DNA of 64,000 bases from Candidatus Mediterraneibacter stercoripullorum (lineage in GTDB: Bacteria; Bacillota; Clostridia; Lachnospirales; Lachnospiraceae), in the NCBI GenBank assembly GCA_019115765.1, contig DXCZ01000095.1:1-64000 (forward strand). The letters are read 5' to 3'. Both the position numbers and the translations under genes were made by a program. Below, one piece after another: positions 49,541 through 60,856 of the stretch. Within the stretch, counting starts at the first letter, position 1; every line of letters begins with the position of its first letter. The notes under the pieces were generated by a model that saw only the letters and a program-made list of their open reading frames with translations, was not told the DNA's origin and made no database searches.

Positions 49541-50488
49541 CTAGTTATCAAGAACCAGTTTGGCTGCGCCGCAGATTCCCGCATCATTTCCAAGTGTTGC
49601 AAGAACAAATTCCACACTCTTATTTGCAAAGAATGCACGTTCCATATACGGCTTCTTTATGTACGGGATCAGAACCTCTCCCGCCTTAGAAACCCCTCCG
49701 CCGATCACAAAGACTTCAGGATCAGTGACAGTCGCAAGATTGGCAAGAGCATGTCCCAGGTAGACACCAAACTCAACAGCAATCTCAATCGCAGTTTCAT
49801 CACCTGCTTTTACAGCATCAAATACATCCTTTGCCGTTACATCAGACTTGTTGAGGATCGTAGGGCGTACATCCTCTCCTAGTTTTTTCTTCGCCAATCT
49901 GACAATACCTGTGGCAGATGCATACTGTTCAAGACATCCATGGTTTCCGCATCCGCAACTGTCTGTTTCCTCATAATTCACACAGATGTGTCCGATCTCG
50001 CCACCTGCGCCATGTGCTCCTACGAGAATCTTGCCGTCGATGATCACGCCGCCGCCTACTCCGGTTCCAAGAGTCACCATGATCATATTTTTGTGACCTG
50101 CGCCGCCGCCTTTCCACATCTCGCCAAGAGCTGCAACGTTTGCGTCATTTCCGATAAATGCCTGCATTCCGGTCAGTTCTTCCATCTCTCTCTTTACTTC
50201 TTTATAGTTCCAACCGAGATTAGCGCTTCCTCTCACAATACCGTCAGAAGTTACAGGGGCGGGAACTCCGACTCCCACTCCCAGGACATCCTCAGAGGCA
50301 ATTTCGAACTCTTCTGTTTTCTTCTTGATCGACGCTGAGATATCAGGAAGGATTGCCTCGCCATTGCGGGATGTATCTGTGGTTATCTCCCATTTATCCA
50401 GGATCTTCCCTTCTCCTTCCGCCTCAAACAGTCCAAGTTTTACAGTTGTGCCGCCAATGTCCACTCCAAAACAATATTTCATGGCCAT
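49541..50488 (-). CDS. ROK family glucokinase
   Basis: YCFGVDIGGTTVKLGLFE, GTGVGGGVIIDGKILVGAHGAGGEIGHICV, CGCGNHGCLEQYAS. Confidence 0.95.
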   Translation of the reverse strand: MAMKYCFGVDIGGTTVKLGLFEAEGEGKILDKWEITTDTSRNGEAILPDISASIKKKTEEFEIASEDVLGVGVGVPAPVTSDGIVRGSANLGWNYKEVKREMEELTGMQAFIGNDANVAALGEMWKGGGAGHKNMIMVTLGTGVGGGVIIDGKILVGAHGAGGEIGHICVNYEETDSCGCGNHGCLEQYASATGIVRLAKKKLGEDVRPTILNKSDVTAKDVFDAVKAGDETAIEIAVEFGVYLGHALANLATVTDPEVFVIGGGVSKAGEVLIPYIKKPYMERAFFANKSVEFVLATLGNDAGICGAAKLVLDN

Positions 50489-50548
50489 ATATCTCCTCTC
50501 CGCTATAGATTTATAAAATATCAGCTGCCGGAACGACAGACAGATGTT

Positions 50549-51484
50549 TTAACTGTTTCTTTTTGCCAGATTCTCCTGGACTCTCTTGTACAGCTCCTGA
50601 GCCGCATTATATCCCATCTGCTTCTGGCGATGGTTAACAGCTGCAGATTCCGTAATAATCGCCAGATTTCTGCCCGGACGTATCGGAATCCTATGGCATA
50701 CCACTTTATTTCCAAGGAATTCTGTATATTCTTCCTCAAGCCCCAGACGATCATATTCCTTATCTCTGCTCCACTCTTCCAGCGTAATGACCAGATCGAT
50801 GTTCTGTGTTTCCCTGACGCTCTGCACACCGAACATGGATCTGACATCGACAATGCCGATTCCACGAAGCTCGATAAAATGTCTTGTGATATCAGGCGCC
50901 GATCCAACCAGCGTCTCATCACTGACTTTGCGGATCTCAACTACGTCATCTGTTACAAGACGATGTCCTCTCTTGATCAGTTCCAGTGCAGCTTCACTCT
51001 TTCCAATGCCGCTTTCTCCCATGATCAGAACTCCGACACCGTATACATCTACAAGAACTCCATGAATTGAAATACAGGGTGCCAGTTTGACGTTCATCCA
51101 CCGGATGATCTCTGCCATAAAGTCAGACGTCTGTTTTGGCGTAGTAAAAATCGGGACCTGATTTTCAACAGCTTTCTGGAGCAGCTCCTCCTCCGGGGGA
51201 AGATTCCTGCAGAATATCACGCACGGAATCTGATGTGACAGGAGTTTATCATACATCTTCATCTTCTCATCCTGTGGAAGTGTCTGAAGGTATGTGTACT
51301 CTACATATCCGATAATCTGAACCCTGTCTGAATCAAAGTGATCAAAATATCCTGTAAGCTGAAGAGCCGGACGGTTAATATCCGGAACATTAACCTCACG
51401 TTCGGTCATATCAACATCCGGTGTCAGATTTTTCAAATTCATCTTTTCTACTATTTCTCTTAATTTAATGCCATGTTGTCCCAT
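50549..51484 (-). CDS. hprK: HPr kinase/phosphorylase
   Basis: GVLIMGESGIGKSEAALELIKRGHRLVTDDVVEI; IELRGIGIVDVRSMFG. Confidence 0.96.
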   Translation of the reverse strand: MGQHGIKLREIVEKMNLKNLTPDVDMTEREVNVPDINRPALQLTGYFDHFDSDRVQIIGYVEYTYLQTLPQDEKMKMYDKLLSHQIPCVIFCRNLPPEEELLQKAVENQVPIFTTPKQTSDFMAEIIRWMNVKLAPCISIHGVLVDVYGVGVLIMGESGIGKSEAALELIKRGHRLVTDDVVEIRKVSDETLVGSAPDITRHFIELRGIGIVDVRSMFGVQSVRETQNIDLVITLEEWSRDKEYDRLGLEEEYTEFLGNKVVCHRIPIRPGRNLAIITESAAVNHRQKQMGYNAAQELYKRVQENLAKRNS

Positions 51485-51494
51485 TATTATCTCC

Positions 51495-51657
51495 TTTCTC
51501 CGTACAGCAGACGAACTCACGAACGCTCAGCTCGATTCCGCTTCGCTTCATCTCGCTGTTCGTTGCACTCACATAGGATTTTCTCAGAGTCCGATTGAAC
51601 GCGAGCGTTCATCGGCCTCTTCCAATATCCTGCGTTCGTCGCTATGCGTTCATTATA
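51495..51657 (-). repeat. GC-rich palindrome-dense leader element between uvrC and hprK
   Basis: Minus strand CCGATGAACGC-TC-GCGTTCAATCGG near-perfect stem, recurrent GAACGC/GCGTTC and AGCGA words. Confidence 0.5.
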
Positions 51658-53514
51658 TCATCTATGGAAAAAGTTGTACACTGATTCTGCGGCTTTTTCG
51701 TTCATTGAGGGGATTTGTGCGAGTTCTTCTTTGGTGGCGGCTTTTATGGCTTCCAGGCTGAGGTAGTGCCGCATCAGGGCCTTGCGTCTGGCCGGTCCGA
51801 TTCCTTCTATATCGTCCAGAATCGAGTGTACCTGTCCTTTTCCTCTGAGTTGTCTGTGGTATTCGATTGCAAAGCGGTGTGCTTCATCCTGGATTCTGGT
51901 GATCAGACGGAATGCTTCTGAATTTTTATCAATCGGTATTTCCACATTATGATAATATAATCCTCTTGTCCTGTGGTAGTCATCTTTTACCATTCCGCAG
52001 ACAGGGATATTCAGATGAAGGTCGTCCAGAACCTGAAGGGCTACGTTTACCTGGCCTTTTCCTCCGTCCATAAGGATCAGATCGGGAAACGCAGTGAATT
52101 TTCCCATTTCTTTATTTTCTTCTTTTTCTTTCAGTCCGTGTGTAAATCTACGAGTCAGCACCTCGCGCATACTGCCGTAATCATCCGCGCCTTTGATTCC
52201 CTTGATTCTGAATTTCCTGTAGTCATTTCTCTTTGGTCTGCCTCTCTCATAAACAACCATAGAACCTACCGACTCGAATCCATTGGTATTTGAAATATCA
52301 TATGCCTCCATTCGGATGATCTCGTCCAGATCGAGAAGTTCAGCGATCTCCTTTACAGCGCCGATCGTCCTGCCCTCCTCCCGTTTCAGCCGCTCCTTAT
52401 CTTTACTGAGTACTAGTCTTGCATTCTCCTCTGCTAGTTCCACCAGCTTTTCCTTTGTTCCTTTTTTGGGAATGCGGATGGTTACTTTCTGCCCTCGTTT
52501 TGCAGTAAGCCATGTCTCAAGCAGAGCCTGCTCCTCTACTTCTTCCGGAAGCATGATCTCTCCCGGAATGTACGGCGTCCCCGCATAATACTGCTTAATA
52601 AAGCTGTCAAGGATACTTCTCTTTTCTTCCCCTTTCATAATCCGAAGATAGAAATGATCTCTTCCGACGAGTCTTCCACTCCGTATGAAAAATACCTGAA
52701 CAACTGCATCTTCCTCTTCGGAAGCGACTGCAAGCACATCTCTGTCCTCTCCGCTTGAATCAGTGATCTTCTGCTTCTGTGCAGTCTTCCTTACACTGCT
52801 GATCAGCTCCCTGTACTCGATGGCCTTCTCAAACTCCAGAGCTTCAGAAGCGGTATTCATTTTTTCTTCCAGATCTTTCAGGACGCCGTCATAGTTTCCA
52901 TTCAGGAATCGAATCACCTCACCGATAGATTTTCTGTATTCTTCCTGTGAAATATACCCTTGGCACGGCGCGTCGCACTGTCTGATATGATAATTCAGAC
53001 AGGGCCGTTCCTTTCCGATATCTTTCGGCAGATTCCTGCTGCAGCTTCTCACATGATAAAGCTTGTGTATCAGATCTATTGTATCCCGCACTGCCTGTGC
53101 ATTAGTAAACGGCCCGAAATATTTCGCCTTGTCTTTCTGCATACGGCGGGACAGAATCACTCTTGGATACGCCTCGTTGGTCGTTACCTTTATAAACGGA
53201 TATGTTTTGTCATCCATCAGCATGGTGTTGTATTTCGGACGATGCTCTTTGATCAGATTGCATTCCAGAACAAGGGCTTCCAGTTCAGAATCTGTCACGA
53301 TATACTCAAATCTCCGGATATGCGTTACCATCTGTTCGATCTTGACGCCTTTGTTCCTGCTGCTCTGGAAATACTGTCTCACCCGGTTTTTCAGGCTGAT
53401 TGCCTTTCCCACATAGATGATGTGATCATTTTCATCATGCATAATATAAACTCCCGGTCGCCCCGGAAGTTTTTTCAATTCTTCCTGTATATCAAAATTA
53501 TTATTTTTTTCCAT
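51658..53514 (-). CDS. uvrC: Excinuclease ABC subunit C
   Basis: [35 protein letters not shown]-terminal HhH. Confidence 0.97.
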   Translation of the reverse strand: MEKNNNFDIQEELKKLPGRPGVYIMHDENDHIIYVGKAISLKNRVRQYFQSSRNKGVKIEQMVTHIRRFEYIVTDSELEALVLECNLIKEHRPKYNTMLMDDKTYPFIKVTTNEAYPRVILSRRMQKDKAKYFGPFTNAQAVRDTIDLIHKLYHVRSCSRNLPKDIGKERPCLNYHIRQCDAPCQGYISQEEYRKSIGEVIRFLNGNYDGVLKDLEEKMNTASEALEFEKAIEYRELISSVRKTAQKQKITDSSGEDRDVLAVASEEEDAVVQVFFIRSGRLVGRDHFYLRIMKGEEKRSILDSFIKQYYAGTPYIPGEIMLPEEVEEQALLETWLTAKRGQKVTIRIPKKGTKEKLVELAEENARLVLSKDKERLKREEGRTIGAVKEIAELLDLDEIIRMEAYDISNTNGFESVGSMVVYERGRPKRNDYRKFRIKGIKGADDYGSMREVLTRRFTHGLKEKEENKEMGKFTAFPDLILMDGGKGQVNVALQVLDDLHLNIPVCGMVKDDYHRTRGLYYHNVEIPIDKNSEAFRLITRIQDEAHRFAIEYHRQLRGKGQVHSILDDIEGIGPARRKALMRHYLSLEAIKAATKEELAQIPSMNEKAAESVYNFFHR

Positions 53515-53595
53515 GATTTTTATTATACTGTTTCACTGACAAAAGGACAAGGGAAAATATTCCCCCTGTCCTCTGTAAAAGCATTTAGTTACTGA

Positions 53596-55776
53596 TTATT
53601 CCGTTGTCATGACATCCGACTGATCTTCGGTCTGCTCATCTGGATTTTTAACGGTAGTTCCGGTTGAAAGATTACTTTCCGGCTCAGTCGGATCACTTTC
53701 TCCGTCAGTTCTTTCGTCAGACGCTGTCTGCTGTTCTCTGCTTTCGGCATTATCAGATGAGGATAACGGTTTCATCATGATGCGCTCTGGTCTGTGACTG
53801 TCCTTATCCTCTCCTTGTTCCGGTTCAGGGATTCCTTTCACCTCGCGGAAGATCTTCATGAACTCTTTGCCTGTGATAGTTTCTTTTTCGATAAGGAATG
53901 CGGCAATCTTATCCAATGCCTCTCTGTTGTCAGCCAGAAGGCTCTTCGCCTCTTCATATGCCACTTTCAGCATACGCATTACTTCTTCATCAATCTCACC
54001 GGCAGTTGCATCTCCACAGTTCATTACCGGCCTTCCGTCAAGGTAACGGTTCTGTATGGACTCAAGTCCCATCAGGCCAAACCGGTCAGACATACCGTAC
54101 TGGGTGATCATTGCTCTTGCAACTTTGGTAGCCTGCTCGATATCATTTGCGGCTCCTGTTGTCACCGTATCAAATACCAGTTCTTCGGCAGCACGGCCGC
54201 CCAGTGCTACAACGATCATGGCTTCCAGTTCTTTCTTGGTATTCAGGAACTTCTCTTCCTCAGGAGTCTGCATGACGTATCCGAGTGCACCCATAGTCCT
54301 TGGTACAATTGTAATCTTCTGTACCGGCTCTGTATTTTTCTGAAGCGCGGACACAAGAGCATGTCCGACTTCATGATAGGAGACGATTCTTCTCTCCTCT
54401 TCGCTCATGATCCTGTCTTTCTTTTCCTTTCCGACAAGGACCACCTCTACCGCTTCAAACAGATCCTTCTGTGTGACTACCTGTCTGCCATTCTTCACAG
54501 CATTGATAGCTGCTTCATTGATCATATTGGCAAGGTCTGATCCGACAGCGCCGGATGTAGCCAGAGCGATTGCCTCCAGATCTACGCTTTCGTCCATCCG
54601 GACATCCTTCGCATGTACTTTCAGGACGTCGATCCTTCCCTTCAGATCCGGCTTATCCACGATGATCCGTCGGTCAAAACGTCCCGGTCTGAGCAGAGCC
54701 GGATCCAAAACTTCCGGACGGTTCGTCGCCGCCAGAATCAGAAGCCCTTTGTTGGTGTCAAATCCATCCATCTCCGCAAGGAGCTGATTCAGGGTCTGCT
54801 CGCGTTCATCATTGCCTCCCATCATAGTATCACGTGTCTTCCCAATGGCGTCAATCTCATCAATAAACACAATACAAGGTGCCATCTGCTGCGCCTGCTT
54901 GAAAAGATCCCGGACACGGGAAGCTCCTACACCGACATACATCTCCACAAATGCTGAACCTGACAGTGAAAAGAATGGTACTTTCGCTTCTCCTGCAACC
55001 GCCTTGGCGAGGAGAGTCTTTCCGGTTCCCGGAGGGCCTACCAGCAGCGCCCCCTTTGGAAGTCTTGCGCCTATTCCGCTGTATTTGCCAGGATTATGAA
55101 GGAAATCCACCACTTCCTGGAGAGATTCCTTCGCCTCATCCTGCCCGGCCACATCCTGAAATGTAACACCCGTTTCTTTCTCCATATATACTTTTGCATT
55201 ACTCTTTCCAATTCCCATCATGCCGCCGCCTTTTGTCATCTTGCGCATGAGGTAACTGAAAACGATGGCCAGCAGTGCGATCGGCAGGATCAATGTCACG
55301 AAAAGTTCAAAAAGCAATGAACTCATAGTACTTTGAACCTCACTGCCGAACTTCACGCCTGCCTCGTCCAGTCTCTGTGGAAGAGTATCGTCATTTACAT
55401 ACCCGGTGTAATAATCCGGGTCACTGCTGTTCCCTGACTGCTGTTCCAGACGCTGAAACAGTGAGCCGGCTCCTCCTGTCTCATCTGTGCTCTGGCTCTG
55501 ATCAGTATTCTGCTCATTTTCCTGATCTGATCCATTCTGTTCTGTCTCATCCTTCAGTGTAATATATATTGCATTGTTTCCCAGGTTGACTTCTGCAACT
55601 TTCCCGTCATCGACCAGTTCAAGGAATTCGTCATAACTGATCTGTTCCGGATCATTTCCCTGCATAAGAGAATATAAAGCCATAACAACAAAAGTGACCA
55701 GCAGGGTCGTAAAGAGGATGATTCCCCAACCCTGCCGGTTATTGTTGGAATTATTGTTTTTATTTTGGTTATCCAT
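53596..55776 (-). CDS. ftsH: ATP-dependent zinc metalloprotease FtsH
   Basis: [26 protein letters not shown] zinc motif. Confidence 0.97.
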   Translation of the reverse strand: MDNQNKNNNSNNNRQGWGIILFTTLLVTFVVMALYSLMQGNDPEQISYDEFLELVDDGKVAEVNLGNNAIYITLKDETEQNGSDQENEQNTDQSQSTDETGGAGSLFQRLEQQSGNSSDPDYYTGYVNDDTLPQRLDEAGVKFGSEVQSTMSSLLFELFVTLILPIALLAIVFSYLMRKMTKGGGMMGIGKSNAKVYMEKETGVTFQDVAGQDEAKESLQEVVDFLHNPGKYSGIGARLPKGALLVGPPGTGKTLLAKAVAGEAKVPFFSLSGSAFVEMYVGVGASRVRDLFKQAQQMAPCIVFIDEIDAIGKTRDTMMGGNDEREQTLNQLLAEMDGFDTNKGLLILAATNRPEVLDPALLRPGRFDRRIIVDKPDLKGRIDVLKVHAKDVRMDESVDLEAIALATSGAVGSDLANMINEAAINAVKNGRQVVTQKDLFEAVEVVLVGKEKKDRIMSEEERRIVSYHEVGHALVSALQKNTEPVQKITIVPRTMGALGYVMQTPEEEKFLNTKKELEAMIVVALGGRAAEELVFDTVTTGAANDIEQATKVARAMITQYGMSDRFGLMGLESIQNRYLDGRPVMNCGDATAGEIDEEVMRMLKVAYEEAKSLLADNREALDKIAAFLIEKETITGKEFMKIFREVKGIPEPEQGEDKDSHRPERIMMKPLSSSDNAESREQQTASDERTDGESDPTEPESNLSTGTTVKNPDEQTEDQSDVMTTE

Positions 55777-55932
55777 CCTTCGCCTCCCATAAATCAACTA
55801 CATATCATTATAAGTACAGGTTTTCCATAAATCAACAAAAAGATTATGAAAATATTGTAAAACTGCGTCCTGTTATAGTATACTTGTCTGGTGTACAAAT
55901 TACGTATTAAGTCTGAAATGGGGGATAAAACA

Positions 55933-57411
55933 TTGAAAATCGGTTTTGACAATGAGAAGTATTTAAAGATGCAGTCTGAACATATCCGGGAGCGGATCGG
56001 TCAGTTCGACAACAAACTTTATCTGGAATTCGGGGGAAAGCTTTTTGATGATTATCATGCTTCCAGAGTGCTTCCCGGCTTTGCTCCGGACAGCAAGCTG
56101 AGGCTCTTAAAGGAACTGAGCAGCCAGGCAGAGATCATCATTGCCATCAGTGCAAAAGATATTGAGAAGAACAAGGTCCGCGGCGATCTAGGGATCACCT
56201 ATGACTCTGACGTTCTCCGGCTGATCGAAACCTATCGTGAGCAGGGCCTCTACGTAGGAAGTGTCGTGATCACTCAGTTTTCCGGACAGGAAAGCGCAGT
56301 ACATTTCAAGAACAGGCTTGAATCACTGAACATTCCTGTTTATGTTCATTACATCATCTCCGGATATCCGTCCAACATCCCGCTGATCATCAGCGATGAA
56401 GGATACGGAAAAAACGACTATATTGTTACTTCCCGCCCTCTTGTGATCGTTACTGCTCCGGGACCCGGAAGTGGCAAGATGGCAACCTGTCTCTCACAGC
56501 TCTATCACGAACATAAGAGAGGGATCCGTGCCGGTTACGCAAAGTTCGAGACCTTCCCCATCTGGAACCTGCCCCTGAAGCATCCGGTCAATCTGGCCTA
56601 TGAAGCGGCCACAGCAGACCTGAATGATGTTAATATGATCGACCCATTCCACCTGGAAGCATACGGGGAGACAACGGTAAATTACAACCGCGATGTGGAG
56701 ATCTTCCCTGTCCTGAACACCATTTTTGAAAAAATTTATGGAAAGAGTCCATATAAATCTCCTACTGATATGGGAGTTAATATGGCAGGAAAATGTATCT
56801 GTGATGACAGCGTATGCCGGGAGGCATCCTGCCAGGAGATCATCCGCAGATACTATGCTGCCCTGAACACTCTTCTCAAGGGTGAGACTTCTGATAAGGA
56901 AGCTCAGAAGATCGAGCTTCTCATGAACATGGCCGGCATCACCGTTGCCGACAGGAAAGTAGCGGTCAAAGCTCAGGAACGTGCCCGCGAGACCGGAGGC
57001 CCGGCGGCTGCTCTTGAACTTCACGACGGAAGGATCATCACAGGGAAAACGACAAATCTGCTCGGGGCTTCTGCGGCACTTATCCTGAACGTATTAAAGG
57101 AACTTGCCGGACTGGATCATGCTCTCCACATTATATCACCTGAGTCTATTGAGCCGATCCAGAAGCTGAAGGTAGATTATCTAAAGAGCAAAAATCCACG
57201 TCTTCACACCGACGAAGTGCTGATTGCTCTTTCTGCAAGTGCTGCCATGAATGAGGACGCCCGACTGGCTCTCTCCCAGCTTCCCAGGCTGGATGGCTGC
57301 CAGGCCCACACATCTGTCATGCTCTCTGATGTGGATATCAAGATTTTCAAGAAACTTGGTGTACAGCTGACATGCGAAGCGGTATATGAACATGATACCC
57401 TTTACCACTGA
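55933..57411 (+). CDS. DUF1846 family protein (start uncertain: TTG 55933 or ATG 55918)
   Basis: KIGFDNEKYLKMQSEHIRERIGQFDNKLYLEFGGKLFDDYHASRVLPGF. Confidence 0.9.
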   Translation: MKIGFDNEKYLKMQSEHIRERIGQFDNKLYLEFGGKLFDDYHASRVLPGFAPDSKLRLLKELSSQAEIIIAISAKDIEKNKVRGDLGITYDSDVLRLIETYREQGLYVGSVVITQFSGQESAVHFKNRLESLNIPVYVHYIISGYPSNIPLIISDEGYGKNDYIVTSRPLVIVTAPGPGSGKMATCLSQLYHEHKRGIRAGYAKFETFPIWNLPLKHPVNLAYEAATADLNDVNMIDPFHLEAYGETTVNYNRDVEIFPVLNTIFEKIYGKSPYKSPTDMGVNMAGKCICDDSVCREASCQEIIRRYYAALNTLLKGETSDKEAQKIELLMNMAGITVADRKVAVKAQERARETGGPAAALELHDGRIITGKTTNLLGASAALILNVLKELAGLDHALHIISPESIEPIQKLKVDYLKSKNPRLHTDEVLIALSASAAMNEDARLALSQLPRLDGCQAHTSVMLSDVDIKIFKKLGVQLTCEAVYEHDTLYH

Positions 57412-57505
57412 TGAATCATAGGCGGTACTTTGCCGTTTATCACAACGAAGCAATTCATACTGTATCTTCCTGATGGTATGTTTTTCAGAAAAACAAAAAA
57501 AAATA

Positions 57506-57535
57506 TTGTAATTTCCGTTTTAAGTGGTGTATACT
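57506..57535 (+). promoter_or_regulatory. Candidate pyrG promoter (TTGTAA-18-TATACT)
   Basis: Read directly; lies about 165 bp upstream of pyrG ATG. Confidence 0.5.
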
Positions 57536-57547
57536 TGGAGAGTATTT

Positions 57548-57593
57548 TTATTACAGCCCAGCCAAAGGCGGCAGGGCTGTAATAATTATTTTC
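57548..57593 (+). terminator. Terminator-like hairpin in the pyrG leader (candidate attenuator)
   Basis: TTATTACAGCCC-...GCCAAAGGC...-GGGCTGTAATAA then TTATTTTC. Confidence 0.6.
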
Positions 57594-57700
57594 AGAAACT
57601 TTTTTATCTGTAGTTTCTGTGCGGATCTTTTCCGGAAGTTCTGCCCGGAGACTTTGATTAAGTATTTATCAATGATATCTTGCACGAAGGAGGAGCGCAC

Positions 57701-59317
57701 ATGGCAGTAAAATATGTATTCGTCACCGGAGGCGTAGTATCCGGTCTCGGCAAGGGGATCACGGCCGCATCCCTTGGGAGGCTTCTGAAGGCCCGCGGTT
57801 ACACCGTCACCATGCAGAAATTTGACCCCTATATTAATATCGACCCCGGTACAATGAACCCGGTACAGCATGGAGAGGTATTTGTTACAGACGACGGTGC
57901 AGAAACAGATCTGGATCTGGGGCACTACGAGAGATTTATCGACGAAAGTCTGACAAAGAATTCCAATGTGACCACAGGAAAGATTTACTGGTCTGTCCTG
58001 CAGAAGGAACGCCGGGGTGATTTCGGCGGAGGCACCGTCCAGGTCATTCCTCATATTACAAATGAGATCAAGAGCCGATTCTACCGTAATCCTGCAGCAG
58101 AAGGCGTAGAAATTGCCATCATCGAAGTCGGCGGCACCGTAGGTGATATTGAGAGCCAGCCCTTCCTTGAGTCCATCCGTCAATTCCAGCATGAGAAAGG
58201 CCGTGAAAATGTTATTCTGATCCATGTCACCCTGATTCCCTATCTCCGGGCCTCTCAGGAGATGAAGACAAAACCGACTCAGGCCAGCGTAAAAGAACTG
58301 CAGGGAATGGGAATCCAGCCGGATATCATTGTCTGCCGTTCCGAATATCCACTGAGCACAGGCATGAAGGATAAGATCTCGCTGTTCTGCAATCTGCCGG
58401 CAAGCCATGTACTTCAGAACCTTGATGTAGAGTACCTCTATGAAGCGCCTCTTGCAATGGAGAAGGAGCATCTGGCTCAGGTAGTCTGCGATTGTCTCCA
58501 TCTGGACTGTCCGGAACCGAACCTGAAAGACTGGACCGAGATGGTAGACAATCTCCGCCATCCGACCCAGGAAGTCACAGTCGCTCTGGTAGGGAAATAT
58601 ATCCAGCTCCATGACGCGTATATCAGCGTAGTGGAAGCCCTAAAGCACGGAGGTATCTATAGTCATACAACTGTAAATATCAAATGGGTAGACTCTGAGA
58701 CTGTCACACCGGACAATGTAGACGAGATCTTCAGTGACGTCAGCGGTATCCTTGTTCCCGGAGGATTCGGTCACAGAGGGATCGAAGGTAAGATCGAGGC
58801 GATCAAATATGCCCGTACCCACAATATCCCATTCCTTGGGCTCTGCCTCGGTATGCAGCTTGCCATCGTAGAATTTGCCCGTAACGTTGTAGGATACAAC
58901 GATGCCCATAGTATGGAACTCAAACCAGACACAACCCATCCTGTCATTCATATTATGGAAGACCAGATCGGGGTGGAAAATATCGGAGGCACCCTCAGAC
59001 TCGGCGCTTATCCCTGTGTTCTCAAGGAAGGTTCTCTCGCTTACAGCCTTTATGGAACAAAGGAGATCAGCGAACGCCACCGTCACCGCTACGAGGTCAA
59101 CAATGACTACCGCGAAGTCCTGGAAGAAAACGGCATGTCTCTGTGCGGTCTTTCCCCTGACAGCCGGATCGTGGAGATGATCGAGATTCCCTCACATCCC
59201 TGGTTCATCGCCACTCAGGCCCATCCCGAGCTGAAATCCCGTCCGAACCGGCCCCATCCGCTGTTCAAGGGATTTGTGGAAGCGGCGTTGAAAAATAAAA
59301 AAGAGACCGATAAATAG
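57701..59317 (+). CDS. pyrG: CTP synthase
   Basis: [34 protein letters not shown]-terminal GATase [18 protein letters not shown]. Confidence 0.98.
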   Translation: MAVKYVFVTGGVVSGLGKGITAASLGRLLKARGYTVTMQKFDPYINIDPGTMNPVQHGEVFVTDDGAETDLDLGHYERFIDESLTKNSNVTTGKIYWSVLQKERRGDFGGGTVQVIPHITNEIKSRFYRNPAAEGVEIAIIEVGGTVGDIESQPFLESIRQFQHEKGRENVILIHVTLIPYLRASQEMKTKPTQASVKELQGMGIQPDIIVCRSEYPLSTGMKDKISLFCNLPASHVLQNLDVEYLYEAPLAMEKEHLAQVVCDCLHLDCPEPNLKDWTEMVDNLRHPTQEVTVALVGKYIQLHDAYISVVEALKHGGIYSHTTVNIKWVDSETVTPDNVDEIFSDVSGILVPGGFGHRGIEGKIEAIKYARTHNIPFLGLCLGMQLAIVEFARNVVGYNDAHSMELKPDTTHPVIHIMEDQIGVENIGGTLRLGAYPCVLKEGSLAYSLYGTKEISERHRHRYEVNNDYREVLEENGMSLCGLSPDSRIVEMIEIPSHPWFIATQAHPELKSRPNRPHPLFKGFVEAALKNKKETDK

Positions 59318-59393
59318 TATCTTTGCTGTCCATTTGCCCGGCATTGCCTGTTCATGCAGACACGGCAAGCCGCCTGCCGGGCTCATTATGCAG

Positions 59394-59466
59394 AGAGAGT
59401 CCCCGGACAGGACATCACATGAGCAGAGCGGATTCTGCAATATGATGTCCTGTCCGGGGACTCTCT
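59394..59466. terminator. Terminator with 24-bp perfect stem downstream of pyrG
   Basis: AGAGAGTCCCCGGACAGGACATCA ... TGATGTCCTGTCCGGGGACTCTCT then TTAT. Confidence 0.8.
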
Positions 59467-59758
59467 TTATTTAAATCTAAAACGGATTGTCTGTTTCTCA
59501 GACCACGATTCTATCCGGGCGTTCACCAAGCCTGCATTGTGCAGAAGATTTCTCTTTGAATTATAAACAAAAGCTGAAGGTGCTGTGTTGTCACGAAGGC
59601 CGCCGGGACAACACAGCTCCTCCATAGCGGCCGTCTGAGACCAGACGAACAGTACCAAAAAGATGACTATTCATGAAAATATTTTACAGAACACACATTG
59701 TCAGATCCATTAAATAATCGTAAAATAATAGCATATTCTGCCGGAAAGGAGCCGACCT

Positions 59759-60829
59759 ATGAAACTGAAATCACTCTGTCACCAGCTGATACATACAGGA
59801 AGCGCTGAAAATGTTCCTGAAATTTTATCCCGCTTCCGGATCCTGTGTCCGGAGTATTCCCCATGCGACGAGGAACGGAAACCATGGCCCGTCTCCGGAA
59901 ATGAACATCTCTTCGCACTGCTCTGGGAACTTCATGACGGACGGGCCCTGTCTGCCACTCTGCTTCCCCGAGAGGCGCCCTTTACATATGAAGCAGACTA
60001 TATTCCCACCACCCGCACCCAGATGCATTCACACGAATATCTGGAGCTCTTCTATATCATAGATGGGGAGTATCGGCAGAAGATCATGGATAATGAGTTT
60101 ACATTTTCCAGAGGAGAACTCTGTCTGATCGACCGCAACTGCATGCACCAGGAGATCCTGGACGGAACTTCTGCCACGATCCTCTTCCTTGGGATCACGC
60201 CGGACATTTTCGACGACGTCATGAAGACGAGGCTGGATACTTCCGGCATCACCGCCTTCCTGAGCATGGCACTTCTGGAGCAGAAAAACGTCCAGCAATA
60301 CCTGCATTTTCATCCCAGGCAGGAGGGAGGCACAGCCCAGGAAAATCCGGGAAATGATATGGAACAGGCGCTGGAATCTCTGCTTCGTGAGCTGCTCCGG
60401 CATGACGAGGCGTCCCAGATCATCTGTCAGGGACTGCTGCTCCGGGTATTCCGGTTACTGAGCACTCAGTATGAATTCTCTCTTTCGAAGAAGCTGAAGA
60501 AAGAGATGACATGGATTCTTTTTGAGGAAATCTCAAGATTTATAGACCGGCATCTCCAGGATATCTCTATCCGGATGCTGTCGGAAGAATTTCATTTTCA
60601 GGATGATTATTTCAACCGGCTCTTGAAGAACCAGACCGGTCTGACCTATACGGAATATCTCCAGGCCCGGCGGCTGGAACGAGCAGAATCGCTTCTCCGG
60701 GATACCGATATGAAGATTGATGATATTGCCTGTGAGGTGGGATACCACAACAAAGGTTATTTCTATAAAATATTTGCGGAACGGCACCGATTGACACCGG
60801 CACAGTTCCGCAAAAAGATGAAACATTGA
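59759..60829 (+). CDS. AraC family transcriptional regulator
   Basis: Cupin-like N-terminus (HSHEYLELFYIIDGEYRQ) and double HTH ending DIACEVGYHNKGYFYKIFAERHRLTPAQFRKK. Confidence 0.92.
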   Translation: MKLKSLCHQLIHTGSAENVPEILSRFRILCPEYSPCDEERKPWPVSGNEHLFALLWELHDGRALSATLLPREAPFTYEADYIPTTRTQMHSHEYLELFYIIDGEYRQKIMDNEFTFSRGELCLIDRNCMHQEILDGTSATILFLGITPDIFDDVMKTRLDTSGITAFLSMALLEQKNVQQYLHFHPRQEGGTAQENPGNDMEQALESLLRELLRHDEASQIICQGLLLRVFRLLSTQYEFSLSKKLKKEMTWILFEEISRFIDRHLQDISIRMLSEEFHFQDDYFNRLLKNQTGLTYTEYLQARRLERAESLLRDTDMKIDDIACEVGYHNKGYFYKIFAERHRLTPAQFRKKMKH

Positions 60830-60856
60830 TCTGTTTCAGGTTCTTATTTCAGATTA

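Noticed and set aside
51468-51761. 97-aa plus-strand ORF across the uvrC-hprK gap
   Set aside because: Overlaps both genes antisense; composition reflects the GC-rich palindromic leader.
57551-58612. 353-aa minus-strand ORF
   Set aside because: Lies opposite pyrG, which has unambiguous family motifs.
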